A stretch of DNA of 64,000 bases from Oscillospiraceae bacterium (GTDB lineage Bacteria > Bacillota > Clostridia > Oscillospirales > Acutalibacteraceae), in the NCBI GenBank assembly GCA_015066625.1, contig SVOC01000006.1:1-64000 (forward strand). The letters run 5' to 3'. Position numbers and translations under genes: made by a program. Below the pieces are notes generated by a model. The model was not told the origin of the DNA, ran no database searches, and saw only the letters and a list, made by a program, of their open reading frames with translations. Positions 24,252-33,783 of this stretch are shown here, one piece after another (positions within the stretch are counted from its first letter, which is position 1; each line of letters opens with the position of its first letter).

Positions 24252-25452
24252 CGGCGTGGTGCTGAGCGTAAGTCAGCTCAACAGATATGTGAAGTCGATA
24301 ATTGAGCAGGATATGAATCTGCAGACCGTTTTTGTTGAAGGGGAAATCTCAAATTTCACCAATCATTACAAAACGGGTCACTACTATATGACCGTCAAGG
24401 ATGCCGATTCCTCAATCAAAGCAGTTATGTTCAAAACCGCAAATATGCGCCTTAAATTTGTTCCCGAAAACGCAATGAAGGTTATCATAAAGGGCAGGGT
24501 TGCGGTGTTTGAGCGTGACGGTCAGTATCAGCTTTATATTGACGATATGATTCCCGAGGGTACGGGTGCCCTGAGCCTTGCTTTTGAAAAGCTTAAAGAA
24601 AGGCTTGCAAAGGAAGGTCTTTTTGATGCTGAAAAGAAGAAGCCCATACCCGTTTACCCCGAAAGGGTAGGCGTTGTAACCTCGCCTACGGGTGCGGCAA
24701 TCAGAGATATAATCAATGTTATATCCCGCCGCTTTCCGCTGACGGAGCTTGTTCTCTGTCCCGTTGCGGTGCAGGGCGAATACGCGGCGCCTCAGATTAA
24801 AGCGGCGATAGAGCTTTTCAATAAAAAGAAAGCGGCGGATGTGCTTATTGTGGGCAGAGGCGGCGGCTCCGTTGAAGAGCTTTGGGCTTTTAACGAAGAA
24901 ATTGTTGCAAGAGCAGTTGCCGCAAGCGAAATACCCGTTATTTCGGCGGTAGGCCACGAAACGGATTTCACAATCTGCGATTTTGCGGCGGATTTGAGAG
25001 CACCCACACCATCTGCGGCGGCAGAGCTTGCAGTGCCCGATTCGTTTCAGCAGCATGAAATGCTGGGGTCTTTCGGCAGACGGATTAGGAATTCCGTCAG
25101 TGACAGAATCGGTTGGGAAACCGCAAGGGTAAAGCTTGTCAAAGCAACCCTTCAAAGGCACAGTCCGCAGAATTATATAGACAATCTCCGTGTGAGATGC
25201 GATAAAGCCGTTATGGCTATGGAGTCGGCGGTGAGCCGCGATATGGCTCTCAAATCAAAGGAGTTTTCCTCCTTGTGTGAAAAGCTGGATGCCCTCAGCC
25301 CGTTAAAGATTCTTGCAAGGGGCTACGGTGCGGCACTCAGGCAGGGTAAAATAATTTCGGATGTCAATGCTGTTGAAAGAGGAGAAATAATTGACCTCAT
25401 ACTCGGCAACGGCACACTCGAATGTGAAGTAAAGGATATTAAAAATGGCTAA
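24244..25452 (+). CDS. xseA: Exodeoxyribonuclease VII large subunit
   Basis: The protein has 402 residues. The N-terminal OB-fold (L-N-R-Y-V-K, then V-E-G-E-I-S-N) is followed by the catalytic domain with G-V-V-T-S-P-T-G-A-A-x-R-D and G-R-G-G-G-S-x-E-E-L. G-H-E-x-D-F-T and P-T-P-S-A-A-A-E follow. With XseB it degrades single-stranded DNA. It overlaps its neighbours by eight bases on each side. Confidence 0.95.
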   Translation: MSNGVVLSVSQLNRYVKSIIEQDMNLQTVFVEGEISNFTNHYKTGHYYMTVKDADSSIKAVMFKTANMRLKFVPENAMKVIIKGRVAVFERDGQYQLYIDDMIPEGTGALSLAFEKLKERLAKEGLFDAEKKKPIPVYPERVGVVTSPTGAAIRDIINVISRRFPLTELVLCPVAVQGEYAAPQIKAAIELFNKKKAADVLIVGRGGGSVEELWAFNEEIVARAVAASEIPVISAVGHETDFTICDFAADLRAPTPSAAAELAVPDSFQQHEMLGSFGRRIRNSVSDRIGWETARVKLVKATLQRHSPQNYIDNLRVRCDKAVMAMESAVSRDMALKSKEFSSLCEKLDALSPLKILARGYGAALRQGKIISDVNAVERGEIIDLILGNGTLECEVKDIKNG

Positions 25453-25648
25453 TCTGAACTACGAAAAATCGGTTGCAAGGCTTGAAGAAATAACCGAAAA
25501 GCTTGAAAACGGCAATCTTCCTCTTGAAGAAATGATAAAGCTTTATGAGGAAGGCACTGCCCTTGCCGCGAAATGTGCAAAGGTGCTGGATGCGGCTCAG
25601 CTTAAAATCACGGAGCTTTCCGCCGGAAAGGCAAATGACGATGAATGA
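25445..25648 (+). CDS. xseB: Exodeoxyribonuclease VII small subunit
   Basis: The protein has 67 residues, a helical hairpin with the signature Y-E-x-S-V-A-R-L-E-E-I and L-E-x-G-x-L-P-L-E-E. It forms the helical arms of exonuclease VII. It is translationally coupled to xseA and ispA by short overlaps. Confidence 0.94.
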   Translation: MANLNYEKSVARLEEITEKLENGNLPLEEMIKLYEEGTALAAKCAKVLDAAQLKITELSAGKANDDE

Positions 25649-26540
25649 TTTCAATAAGATTTTTGCAAATTATGTTGATGAGATAAATAAAGCGGCGGCT
25701 TATTATGTTTCAGCCGATGCATTCAAAGGCAGGGAGTCCTCGGGGCTTGAGGCAATGCTTGATGCCATGGCATATTCCCTCGGTAACGGGGGCAAGCGTA
25801 TAAGACCCGTGCTTACTCTTGAATTCTGCCGTCTTTGCGGCGGTGATTACAGAGCTGCAATTCCTTTTGCAATCGGTGCTGAAATGATTCATACCTATTC
25901 CCTTATCCACGATGATTTGCCCTGTATGGATAACGATGATATGCGCAGAGGTAAGCCCTCAAGCCATAAAGTTTACGGCGAAGCAAATGCCCTTCTTGCA
26001 GGCGACGGACTTCTCACTCTCGCTTTTGAAACCGTGCTTTCCGCAGATGTATCTGCCGATAAAAAAGCAAAAGCGGCGCTTGAGCTTGCAAAGGCGGCAG
26101 GGGTTTCGGGCATGATAGGCGGTCAGGTAATGGATCTTTCCAACGAAGGCAAGAAGGTTTCGCTTGATGAAATCCGTGCCACCGACAGACTTAAAACAGG
26201 CGAAATGATACGGGTCGCGGCGGTTATGGGCTGTATTGCCGCAGGTGCGGACAGCGAAAAAATTGCCGCGGCAGAAAAATATTGTGAAAATATCGGACTT
26301 GCCTTCCAGATAGTTGATGATATTCTTGATGTGACAAGCGACGACGCTACTCTCGGCAAGCCCGTGGGAAGCGACAGTCAGAATAGAAAATCAACCTATG
26401 TTTCCCACCTGGGGGTTGAAAAATCCTCAGAGTACGCCCGTCAGATTACCGAGGAGGCAAAGGCGGCACTTGATATTTTCGGCAGTGAAGGAGAATTTCT
26501 CTCGGAGCTTGCGGACAGGCTTTCCGAAAGAAAGAATTGA
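25641..26540 (+). CDS. ispA: Farnesyl/geranyl diphosphate synthase
   Basis: The protein has 299 residues. It carries G-G-K-R-I-R-P, the first aspartate motif H-D-D-L-P-C-M-D-x-D-D-x-R-R-G near residue 85, G-G-Q-x-x-D, and the second aspartate motif D-D-I-L-D. The small-residue insertion in the first motif is typical of bacterial IspA. It condenses IPP with allylic diphosphates. The ATG at 25641 is ten bases after AAAGG and is preferred over one at 25635. Confidence 0.93.
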   Translation: MNDFNKIFANYVDEINKAAAYYVSADAFKGRESSGLEAMLDAMAYSLGNGGKRIRPVLTLEFCRLCGGDYRAAIPFAIGAEMIHTYSLIHDDLPCMDNDDMRRGKPSSHKVYGEANALLAGDGLLTLAFETVLSADVSADKKAKAALELAKAAGVSGMIGGQVMDLSNEGKKVSLDEIRATDRLKTGEMIRVAAVMGCIAAGADSEKIAAAEKYCENIGLAFQIVDDILDVTSDDATLGKPVGSDSQNRKSTYVSHLGVEKSSEYARQITEEAKAALDIFGSEGEFLSELADRLSERKN

Positions 26541-26543
26541 TAT

Positions 26544-28412
26544 ATGACAGATAAATGCTCAATTCTCAACAGAATATGTGGCCCGTCGGATGTGAAAAAG
26601 CTTGACGACGGTCAGCTTGAAGCACTGTGCACGGAAATACGTAAAACTCTTGTTGATACCGTGGCATCAACGGGAGGTCACCTTGCGTCAAATCTGGGCA
26701 CGGTTGAGCTTACCGTTGCTTTGCATAAGATGTTCAATTCACCCGAGGATAAAATAGTTTGGGATGTGGGTCACCAGGCTTATGCCCATAAATTGATTAC
26801 TGGCAGATATTCCTCATTCTCAACACTCAGAACAGAAAACGGAATATCCGGCTTTGTCCGTCCCGACGAAAGCGAGCACGACAGCTTTTACGAAGGTCAC
26901 GCAGGTGTTTCATTATCTCAGGCGGCAGGCATTGCGGCGGCAAATGCATCAAAAGGCTCAAAGAATTTTGCCGTTGCGGTTATCGGTGACGGCTCATTCG
27001 GAAACGGTATGGTTTATGAAGCTCTCAATCACGCAGGTTCAACAAAGTCAAGGCTGATTGTTATTCTCAACGATAACGAAATGTCCATTTCGGAAAATGT
27101 TGGTGCAATGGCAAGGTATCTTGCCGCTTTCAGAGCCAAGCCCGAATACTATAAATTCAAGGCAGGCACGGAAAAGACTCTCCGCAGGATTCCTCTTGCA
27201 GGTAAACCCCTTGCCCGATGCCTTATGAAAATCAAACAGAACCTTAAAAATTTAATCTATTCCAGCTCATTTTTCGAAGATCTGGGATTCAAGTATATCG
27301 GACCTATTGACGGTCACAACATCGGCAAGCTTTGCGAGGCTATGGACAGTGCAAAGATGGTTGCCGCACCCGTTGTCATTCATATCAATACCCTCAAAGG
27401 CAGAGGCTATGATTTTGCCGAAACGTCACCCGAAAAGTTTCACGGCATTTCAAAATTTGATGTGAATACGGGTGAGCCTCTTTCATCGGGCGGCAGCTAT
27501 TCCTCCTATTTCGGCAAAACCCTTTGTGCCTTTGCGTCGAAGGACAAGCGTATATGCGCCATTACGGCGGCAATGGCTTTGGGTACGGGTCTTGAAGATT
27601 TCTCAAAGACCTATGCAGAAAGATTTTATGACGTGGGTATTGCTGAGGAGCACGCGGTTACCTTTGCAAGCGGTCTTTCCGCAGGGGGGATGATTCCCGT
27701 TTTTGCGGTTTATTCAACCTTCCTTCAGAGGTGTGCCGACCAGCTTATTCACGACGGTGCCCTGCAAAGAAGAAAAACGGTTATTGCCGTTGACAGAGCA
27801 GGCTTCGTAGGTGAAGACGGCGAAACACATCAGGGCCTTTTTGATGTGTCGATGGTGCAGAGTGTGCCCAACACAACCGTTTATTCTCCCGCAACATATA
27901 ACGAGCTTTCAAAGGCAATGTATAACGCGTTTTATAAAGACGAGAACCTTGTTATCGTAAGATATCCCAGAGGCAGTATGCCCGATGCAGGGGATTTCGG
28001 CAACACAAGCGGCGCGGATTACGAGATTATCGGTAACGCCGAGGCAGAGATTGCAATAGTCACCTACGGCAGGCTGTATTTCAATGCGGTCAAGGCAATT
28101 CATCTGCTTGCCGAAAAAGGTCTGAATGTGAAAATAATCAAGCTTCACAAAATAAAACCATTGCCCCACGGTGCGGTTGAAGAAGCGTTGAAATGCAAAA
28201 AGCTTTATTTCTTTGAGGAAGGTATGCGTTCAGGCGGCATAGGCGAAGGCTTTGCGTCGAAGCTCCTTGAAAACGGTTACTGCGGCACCTGGTCGCTGAC
28301 AGCCGTTGACGGCGAATTTGTTTCGCACGCAAGTGTTACCGCACTTATGGAAAAATATTCTCTCAGCGGAGAAAAAATGGCAAATAAAATATATGACGAG
28401 GTTATGCAATGA
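26544..28412 (+). CDS. dxs: 1-deoxy-D-xylulose-5-phosphate synthase
   Basis: The protein has 622 residues, full length. The thiamine-diphosphate motif G-D-G-S-F-x-N-G lies near residue 150 with N-D-N-E-M-S-I after it. The second domain has D-V-G-I-A-E-E-H with the catalytic Glu, and D-R-A-G-F-V-G-x-D-G-x-T-H-x-G appears as D-R-A-G-F-V-G-E-D-G-E-T-H-Q-G. It makes DXP from pyruvate and glyceraldehyde phosphate, the first step of the MEP pathway. It starts three bases after ispA and overlaps tlyA by four. Confidence 0.96.
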   Translation: MTDKCSILNRICGPSDVKKLDDGQLEALCTEIRKTLVDTVASTGGHLASNLGTVELTVALHKMFNSPEDKIVWDVGHQAYAHKLITGRYSSFSTLRTENGISGFVRPDESEHDSFYEGHAGVSLSQAAGIAAANASKGSKNFAVAVIGDGSFGNGMVYEALNHAGSTKSRLIVILNDNEMSISENVGAMARYLAAFRAKPEYYKFKAGTEKTLRRIPLAGKPLARCLMKIKQNLKNLIYSSSFFEDLGFKYIGPIDGHNIGKLCEAMDSAKMVAAPVVIHINTLKGRGYDFAETSPEKFHGISKFDVNTGEPLSSGGSYSSYFGKTLCAFASKDKRICAITAAMALGTGLEDFSKTYAERFYDVGIAEEHAVTFASGLSAGGMIPVFAVYSTFLQRCADQLIHDGALQRRKTVIAVDRAGFVGEDGETHQGLFDVSMVQSVPNTTVYSPATYNELSKAMYNAFYKDENLVIVRYPRGSMPDAGDFGNTSGADYEIIGNAEAEIAIVTYGRLYFNAVKAIHLLAEKGLNVKIIKLHKIKPLPHGAVEEALKCKKLYFFEEGMRSGGIGEGFASKLLENGYCGTWSLTAVDGEFVSHASVTALMEKYSLSGEKMANKIYDEVMQ

Positions 28413-29218
28413 GTGAAAAATTGCGGCTTGATGTTGCCGTCTATGAAAGAGGCTTTGCGGAAACAAGAGAAAAAGCAAAGGCGATGATAATGGCAGGCAG
28501 CGTCTATCTTAACGGTCAGAAAGCCCTTAAAGGCGGCGTGAATATAAAAGAAACGGATGTAATCGAGGTCAGGGGTGCGGTGAATCCCTTTGTCAGCAGA
28601 GGCGGTCTGAAGCTTGACAAGGCGATGAAAAGCTTCGGTCTTGACCTTACGGATTGCATATGTATGGATATCGGTGCATCAACCGGCGGCTTTACGGACT
28701 GTATGCTGACAAACGGTGCAAAAAAGGTTTTTGCCATTGATGTTGGCTACGGTCAGCTTGCCTGGAAGCTCAGGTGCGACGAAAGGGTAGTCAACCTCGA
28801 AAGAACCAATTTCCGCTACGTTACCCGTGAGCAGGTGCCCGACGAAATTGATTTTGCAAGCGTTGACGTATCATTTATATCGCTGAAGCTTATTCTGCCC
28901 GTTATGCATACTCTGCTTAAAGCCGGTGGCAGGTCAGTGTGCCTCATAAAACCCCAGTTTGAAGCAGGTAAAGAAAATATCGGCAAAAAAGGTGTTGTAA
29001 GGGATAAATCAGTTCACGCCGATGTGGTGAGAAACATAACGGATTTTGCCGCAGAAAACGGATTCAAAGTTCTGGGAGTGGACTTTTCTCCCATAAAGGG
29101 TCCCGAAGGCAACATTGAATACCTTATGCATATTGAGAAAACGGATAACGGTGAGATGCTGTGGGAAGGCTCCGTTGAGGAGCTTGTTGAACGCTCTCAC
29201 GAAAATCTTGATAAATAG
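28409..29218 (+). CDS. tlyA: TlyA family rRNA 2'-O-methyltransferase
   Basis: The protein has 269 residues. An S4 RNA-binding domain occupies about 1-60 (L-R-L-D-V start, then G-x-V-x-x-N-G-Q). An FtsJ-type methyltransferase follows with D-I-G-A-S-T-G-G-F-T-D and L-I-K-P-Q-F-E. TlyA methylates riboses in 16S and 23S rRNA. The position between dxs and nadK/argR is standard for Bacillota. Confidence 0.92.
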   Translation: MSEKLRLDVAVYERGFAETREKAKAMIMAGSVYLNGQKALKGGVNIKETDVIEVRGAVNPFVSRGGLKLDKAMKSFGLDLTDCICMDIGASTGGFTDCMLTNGAKKVFAIDVGYGQLAWKLRCDERVVNLERTNFRYVTREQVPDEIDFASVDVSFISLKLILPVMHTLLKAGGRSVCLIKPQFEAGKENIGKKGVVRDKSVHADVVRNITDFAAENGFKVLGVDFSPIKGPEGNIEYLMHIEKTDNGEMLWEGSVEELVERSHENLDK

Positions 29219-29229
29219 AGGGTAAGACT

Positions 29230-30078
29230 ATGAAAATTGTTCTTATACCGAACCTGACCCGTAAAGAAGCGGCAGGTGTTACGGCAGGTATCTGCCAAAG
29301 CCTTAAAAAGCTTGGTGCGGATTTCTGCTTCACGGATGAATACAGAAATGAATTTGAGCATACGGGTGCGGCGTTTCTGCCGGAAAATGAAGCGCTTGAC
29401 GGCTGTGACGCGGTTATTGCCGTAGGCGGAGACGGTTCGATTATCCACGCCGCAAAGCTTGCCGCCGTCAGGCACAAGCCCATTCTCGGCGTCAATGCAG
29501 GCAGGCTTGCATTTATGGCAGGTCTTGAAGATAACGAGCTTCATCTGCTTTCAAGGCTTATTGAAGGGGATTACACTCTCGATAAACGGCTTATGCTCAA
29601 AATGAACATAAAGAGAGGCAATGAAATCATCGGCAGTGACTACTGCGTGAACGACTGCCTTATCACCAACGAAGAAAAGCAGAGAATGACGGCTATTGAT
29701 GTGTCTCTTAATTCAAGCCGATTCAACAGCTATCTGTGTGACGGTGTACTCATTTCAACTCCCACGGGCTCAACTGCATATTCTCTTTCCGCAGGCGGTC
29801 CCGTTGTTGACCCCGAGCTTGAAAGCATACTGCTTACCCCTCTCTGCCCCCATTCCCTTGTGGACAGGTCCCTTATTTTCAGACCCGATGCGGTGCTGAC
29901 CGTTGAATCCGCAGAGGGAAATACTCTTTGCATTTCATCGGACGGGGTTCAGCCTCTCACCATTGAAAGCGGCTGTTACGCTGAGGTTTCAAGGGCTGAA
30001 TTCACTGCAAATTTCATCAGAATAAAGTCGGATAATTTTATCGACATACTTTATAAAAAACTTGCACAAAGAAGATAA
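29230..30078 (+). CDS. nadK: NAD kinase
   Basis: The protein has 282 residues. It shows the G-G-D-G motif (A-V-G-G-D-G-S-I) near residue 67, N-x-G-x-L-A-F, and T-P-T-G-S-T-A-Y-S-L-S-A-G-G-P near residue 180. It makes NADP from NAD and ATP. It has GAGGG eleven bases after the tlyA stop. Confidence 0.94.
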   Translation: MKIVLIPNLTRKEAAGVTAGICQSLKKLGADFCFTDEYRNEFEHTGAAFLPENEALDGCDAVIAVGGDGSIIHAAKLAAVRHKPILGVNAGRLAFMAGLEDNELHLLSRLIEGDYTLDKRLMLKMNIKRGNEIIGSDYCVNDCLITNEEKQRMTAIDVSLNSSRFNSYLCDGVLISTPTGSTAYSLSAGGPVVDPELESILLTPLCPHSLVDRSLIFRPDAVLTVESAEGNTLCISSDGVQPLTIESGCYAEVSRAEFTANFIRIKSDNFIDILYKKLAQRR

Positions 30079-30093
30079 AGGAGATTAAGGATT

Positions 30094-30543
30094 GTGAAAA
30101 AGAGAAGACACGAAGCCATAATCAGACTCATTGACCGTCATTGCCTCTCAACCCAGACAGAGCTTCTTGAAATGCTTAAAAGCGAGGGCATTGACACAAC
30201 CCAGGCAACCATTTCAAGAGATATCAAGGATTTAAGGCTCATTAAGAAGGTTGACGAAATGGGCAGAAGCCGATATGCCGTTGACAACGGTGATTCAGGC
30301 GAGCTTCTCGGTAAGTACAGAAGCATATTTGCTCATTCCGTTATTTCAGCCGATTATGCTGGCAACACAATTGTTATCCGCTGCTATACAGGTATGGCTC
30401 AGGCCGCCTGTGCTGCTCTGGATTCAATGCACTGGGAGGGTCTTGTAGGCACTCTTGCAGGTGACGATACCATTTTTGCTCTTTGCAGAACACCTGAGCT
30501 TGCAAATCAGATGAAAGAAGCCATTATGGAGCTTGTAGGCTGA
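30094..30543 (+). CDS. argR: Arginine repressor ArgR/AhrC
   Basis: The protein has 149 residues and starts with GTG after AAGGAG. The N-terminal winged helix has the S-Q-T/T-Q-A-T-I-S-R-D-I-K recognition helix, and the C-terminal half is the arginine-binding oligomer domain with the A-G-D-D-T-I-F block. It represses arginine synthesis and can activate breakdown. No arg operon is in the window. Confidence 0.93.
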   Translation: MKKRRHEAIIRLIDRHCLSTQTELLEMLKSEGIDTTQATISRDIKDLRLIKKVDEMGRSRYAVDNGDSGELLGKYRSIFAHSVISADYAGNTIVIRCYTGMAQAACAALDSMHWEGLVGTLAGDDTIFALCRTPELANQMKEAIMELVG

Positions 30544-30553
30544 GGTAGTTTTT

Positions 30554-32224
30554 ATGCTTGTCGGTTTGAAAATCGAAAATATAGCCGTTATCGAAGGTGC
30601 GGAGATTGAGTTTGACAGCGGTCTTAACGTCATGACCGGTGAAACGGGCGCAGGTAAATCCATTGTGATTGATGCCATCAATGCCGTGCTGGGGGAGCGT
30701 ACATCAAGGGAGCTTATCCGCAGCGGTGCAGACAGTGCAAGGGTTTATGCGGAATTTGCGGATATAAGCGGTGAAACGCAGCGTATTCTTGATGAAATGG
30801 GGATTGAAAAAATGCCCGATGATACACTTGTGCTCAGCCGTTCAATCAACGCATCCGGCAAAAATATATGCCGTATCAACGGCTGCCCTGCAACGGTTTC
30901 CGCTTTGAAGGAAATCGGTGCGGGTCTTATCAACATACACGGTCAGCATGACAGTCAGGCATTGCTTTCGCCTGATAAGCATTGCGGCTTTATTGATTTG
31001 CTCGCTGAAAATCAGGCTTTGAGAAGTGAATACAGGCAGGTATTTTCGAGCCTTGTTTCCGTGAAAAAAGAGCTCGATTCGCTTTACGACACAAGGGATG
31101 AAAAAGCGGCAAGGCTTGACTATCTGAATTTCGTTATCGGTGAAATTGAGCAGGCGCAGGTCCGTGAGGGCGAAAGAGATGAGCTTGCAAAAGAAAAGGA
31201 GCTTTTACAGCACAGCGGCAGAGTGATAAAGGCACTTGAAAAAGCCTATTCCGAACTCAGTGACGAGGGCGGTATTCTTTCGGGTATCGAGGACTGTGCA
31301 GGGGAGCTTGAAACGGCTTCAAAATATTACAAGGATGCCGAGAATGCGGCAAAGGGAGTAAGAGGTATTTCTTACGAGCTTGCGGATTATGCGGCAGAAA
31401 TCAGAGGCCTTGCAGAGGGCTTTGATTACAGCCCCGAAAGGCTTTCCGAAATCAACGAAAGGCTTGATTTTCTCTACCGTCTTTCAATGAAGTACGGCGC
31501 AACTGAAAAGGATATTCTTGATACACTTCAAAAATCCGTTGCGGAGAGGAATGCCATTGAGGTTTCGGATGAAAGGATATCCGAGCTTGAAGAAAAGCTT
31601 TATGCTCTTTCCGATGAAATAAAAATTCTTTCCGCAAAGCTGACGGAAAGCAGAATGAATACGGCAGCGGACTTTGAGAAAAAGGTGAAGGCAGAGCTTG
31701 AATTCCTTGATATGCCCAAGGTTGAATTCATTGTTGACCGTAAATCCACCGCCCTTACATCAAAAGGTGCGGATGCCATCGAATTTTTAATCAGTGCCAA
31801 TGCAGGTCAGGAGCCCCGACCCATAGCAAAAATCGCTTCGGGGGGCGAGCTTTCAAGAATTATGCTTGCAATAAAAAATGTTCTTTCCGATAAAGACAGC
31901 GTTGATACTCTTATCTTTGACGAAATCGATACGGGTGTCAGCGGCTCTGCGGCAGAGAAAATCGCACTGAAGCTTCATCAGGTTTCAAAAGGCAGGCAGG
32001 TTATATGCGTAACCCACCTTGCCCGTATTGCCGCACAGGCAGACAGCCATATGAAAATTACCAAAACCGTTGCAGACGGAAAGACATTTACCAAGATAGA
32101 TACCCTTGATTTTGACGGCAGAGCCGCCGAAATTGCAAGGATAACCGCAGGCGGCAGCGTAACCGCTCTGCAGATAGAAACAGCAAAAGAAATGCTGAAT
32201 AACGCAAGGAGGGATTCTGTATGA
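30554..32224 (+). CDS. recN: DNA repair protein RecN
   Basis: The protein has 556 residues and is an SMC-like ATPase: Walker A G-E-T-G-A-G-K-S at about 31-38, a central coiled coil, A-S-G-G-E-L-S-R signature and Walker B L-I-F-D-E-I-D-T-G-V-S-G. It gathers ends of broken DNA. It overlaps the next gene by four bases, so that gene is in the same transcript. Confidence 0.95.
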   Translation: MLVGLKIENIAVIEGAEIEFDSGLNVMTGETGAGKSIVIDAINAVLGERTSRELIRSGADSARVYAEFADISGETQRILDEMGIEKMPDDTLVLSRSINASGKNICRINGCPATVSALKEIGAGLINIHGQHDSQALLSPDKHCGFIDLLAENQALRSEYRQVFSSLVSVKKELDSLYDTRDEKAARLDYLNFVIGEIEQAQVREGERDELAKEKELLQHSGRVIKALEKAYSELSDEGGILSGIEDCAGELETASKYYKDAENAAKGVRGISYELADYAAEIRGLAEGFDYSPERLSEINERLDFLYRLSMKYGATEKDILDTLQKSVAERNAIEVSDERISELEEKLYALSDEIKILSAKLTESRMNTAADFEKKVKAELEFLDMPKVEFIVDRKSTALTSKGADAIEFLISANAGQEPRPIAKIASGGELSRIMLAIKNVLSDKDSVDTLIFDEIDTGVSGSAAEKIALKLHQVSKGRQVICVTHLARIAAQADSHMKITKTVADGKTFTKIDTLDFDGRAAEIARITAGGSVTALQIETAKEMLNNARRDSV

Positions 32225-32994
32225 AATTCGGTGTTTGCGTAGGTACCGACATTGAAAAAATGAAGCTTATCAAGGCTGCAGGCTATGATTATGCGGAGGG
32301 TCACTGCCAGGAAATTGCAAAAAAAGATAAGGCGCATCTTGATGCAATGAAGGCAACGGGTCTGCCCGTTGTTGCGGCAAACTGCTTTATCGGTATGCGT
32401 ATTATGGGCGAAGAAAAAGACGAAACCGCAATAAACGCTTACCTTGCACAGCTTTTTGAAAATGCATCTTACCTGAGTCTGAAATACCTTGTTTTCGGCT
32501 CATCGGGGGCAAGGCATATTCCCGATGGTATGAGCCTTGAGGAGGGCAGAGGTCATATAATTGATTTCCTTAAAAATTCCGTTGTACCTCTTGCGGAAAA
32601 ATATAACATCACCATTGCCGTTGAGCCTCTCAGACCTGAAGAGTGCAATGCGGTGAATACGGTTGCAGACGGTGTTGAAATTGCAAAGACAGTTAATTCG
32701 CCCTTTGTGAAGGTACTTGCCGATGTTGCTCATATGTATGTTCAGAATGAGCCTGTGGAGTGCCTGATTGAATATAAAGATTGGCTTGTGCACGCCCATA
32801 CCTCAAACCCCGCACCTGACCCGTCATCCGGCAGAAAAAGAATTTATCCCACTGAAAATGATGAGTTCAGGCAGGCGGATTTCATTGAGGCTCTCAAAGC
32901 TGCAGGTGTTGAATACTGCTCAATCGAAGCGGAAGTTATCGACTTTGAAAATGACATAAAAAATGCTATGGCAGTGCTTGAAAAAATGAGGTGA
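32221..32994 (+). CDS. Xylose-isomerase-like TIM-barrel sugar isomerase/epimerase
   Basis: The protein has 257 residues and is an AP-endonuclease-2-type TIM barrel with metal ligands in V-E-P-L, D-V-A-H, H-A-H and I-E-A-E. The family includes sugar and ketosugar epimerases such as DTE; the substrate cannot be read from sequence. It overlaps recN by four bases and is followed three bases later by an SGNH hydrolase, so the pair forms a catabolic tail on the recN operon. Confidence 0.78.
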   Translation: MKFGVCVGTDIEKMKLIKAAGYDYAEGHCQEIAKKDKAHLDAMKATGLPVVAANCFIGMRIMGEEKDETAINAYLAQLFENASYLSLKYLVFGSSGARHIPDGMSLEEGRGHIIDFLKNSVVPLAEKYNITIAVEPLRPEECNAVNTVADGVEIAKTVNSPFVKVLADVAHMYVQNEPVECLIEYKDWLVHAHTSNPAPDPSSGRKRIYPTENDEFRQADFIEALKAAGVEYCSIEAEVIDFENDIKNAMAVLEKMR

Positions 32995-32997
32995 TAA

Positions 32998-33723
32998 ATG
33001 AAGCTTTCAAAAAATGATGTTGTACTTTTTTCGGGTGATTCCATAACCGACGGCAACCGTGGTAAAAGTATGGATTGCAACCACATTATGGGTCACGGAT
33101 ATCAGTATATTGTCGCAGGCAGGCTTGCTCTTGACAATGCGGAAAATATGCCCAAGTTCATAAACAAAGGCTACTCGGGTGATGTTGCGGAAGGTCTTCT
33201 TGAAAATTGGCAGAGGGATGTTATTGATAACAAACCTACTTTGCTGAGTATTCTCGTGGGTGTCAATGACGGCGGACGCGGTTATTTTGACAAAATCACT
33301 CCCGATGAAGCTTGCGAGAGGCATGAAAAAGGGCTCAGGGCAATTCTTGAACTTACCCGTAAGGAATTGGGCGATATTAAAATTGTTCTCTGTGAACCTT
33401 TCTATTGTCCGCTTGACAAATCGGATTATTCTTATAAGTTTACGCCTCATCCCGACGGTGTTGAGGGTCCGTTCAAGCGCCCCGACAGTAACGACCCCGA
33501 GGATTCGGTTGCGTACAGAGCTGCGGCAAACGAAAAAATCAGGGCTGTAACAAAGAAAATTGCAGAGGATTTCGGCTGCATTTTCGTTCCTCTTTACGAT
33601 AAGATTTATGAGCAGGCGGCAAGGAGCAGAATTGAGTATTTTGTATGGGACGGCACCCACCCCAGCATAGCTGGCCACATGCTTATTGCAGAGGAATGGC
33701 TGAAAGCACTTGACAAAGTGTGA
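32998..33723 (+). CDS. SGNH/GDSL hydrolase, cytoplasmic
   Basis: The protein has 241 residues, a single SGNH domain: F-S-G-D-S-I-T near residue 11, an oxyanion Gly (K-G-Y-S-G-D), G-V-N-D near residue 83, and D-G-T-H-P near residue 219. There is no signal peptide. This form is common among GDSL esterases that remove acetyl groups from sugars. It lies after the TIM-barrel isomerase and is probably its partner in sugar use. Confidence 0.82.
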   Translation: MKLSKNDVVLFSGDSITDGNRGKSMDCNHIMGHGYQYIVAGRLALDNAENMPKFINKGYSGDVAEGLLENWQRDVIDNKPTLLSILVGVNDGGRGYFDKITPDEACERHEKGLRAILELTRKELGDIKIVLCEPFYCPLDKSDYSYKFTPHPDGVEGPFKRPDSNDPEDSVAYRAAANEKIRAVTKKIAEDFGCIFVPLYDKIYEQAARSRIEYFVWDGTHPSIAGHMLIAEEWLKALDKV

Positions 33724-33739
33724 GACGATAATGTATCAT
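33710..33739 (+). promoter_or_regulatory. Possible tyrS promoter
   Basis: A perfect TTGACA (33710-33715) is followed after 18 bases by TATCAT (33734-33739), 44 bases before the tyrS ATG. The -35 box lies in the end of the SGNH gene. The gap is too short for a T-box leader. Confidence 0.5.
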
Positions 33740-33783
33740 ACACTGAATAAATAAGTAAATAATTACCGAAAGGAATGTTTAAT

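Noticed and set aside
33724-33783. T-box leader before tyrS
   Set aside because: Only 60 bases separate the genes, too short, and no T-box sequence or terminator is present.
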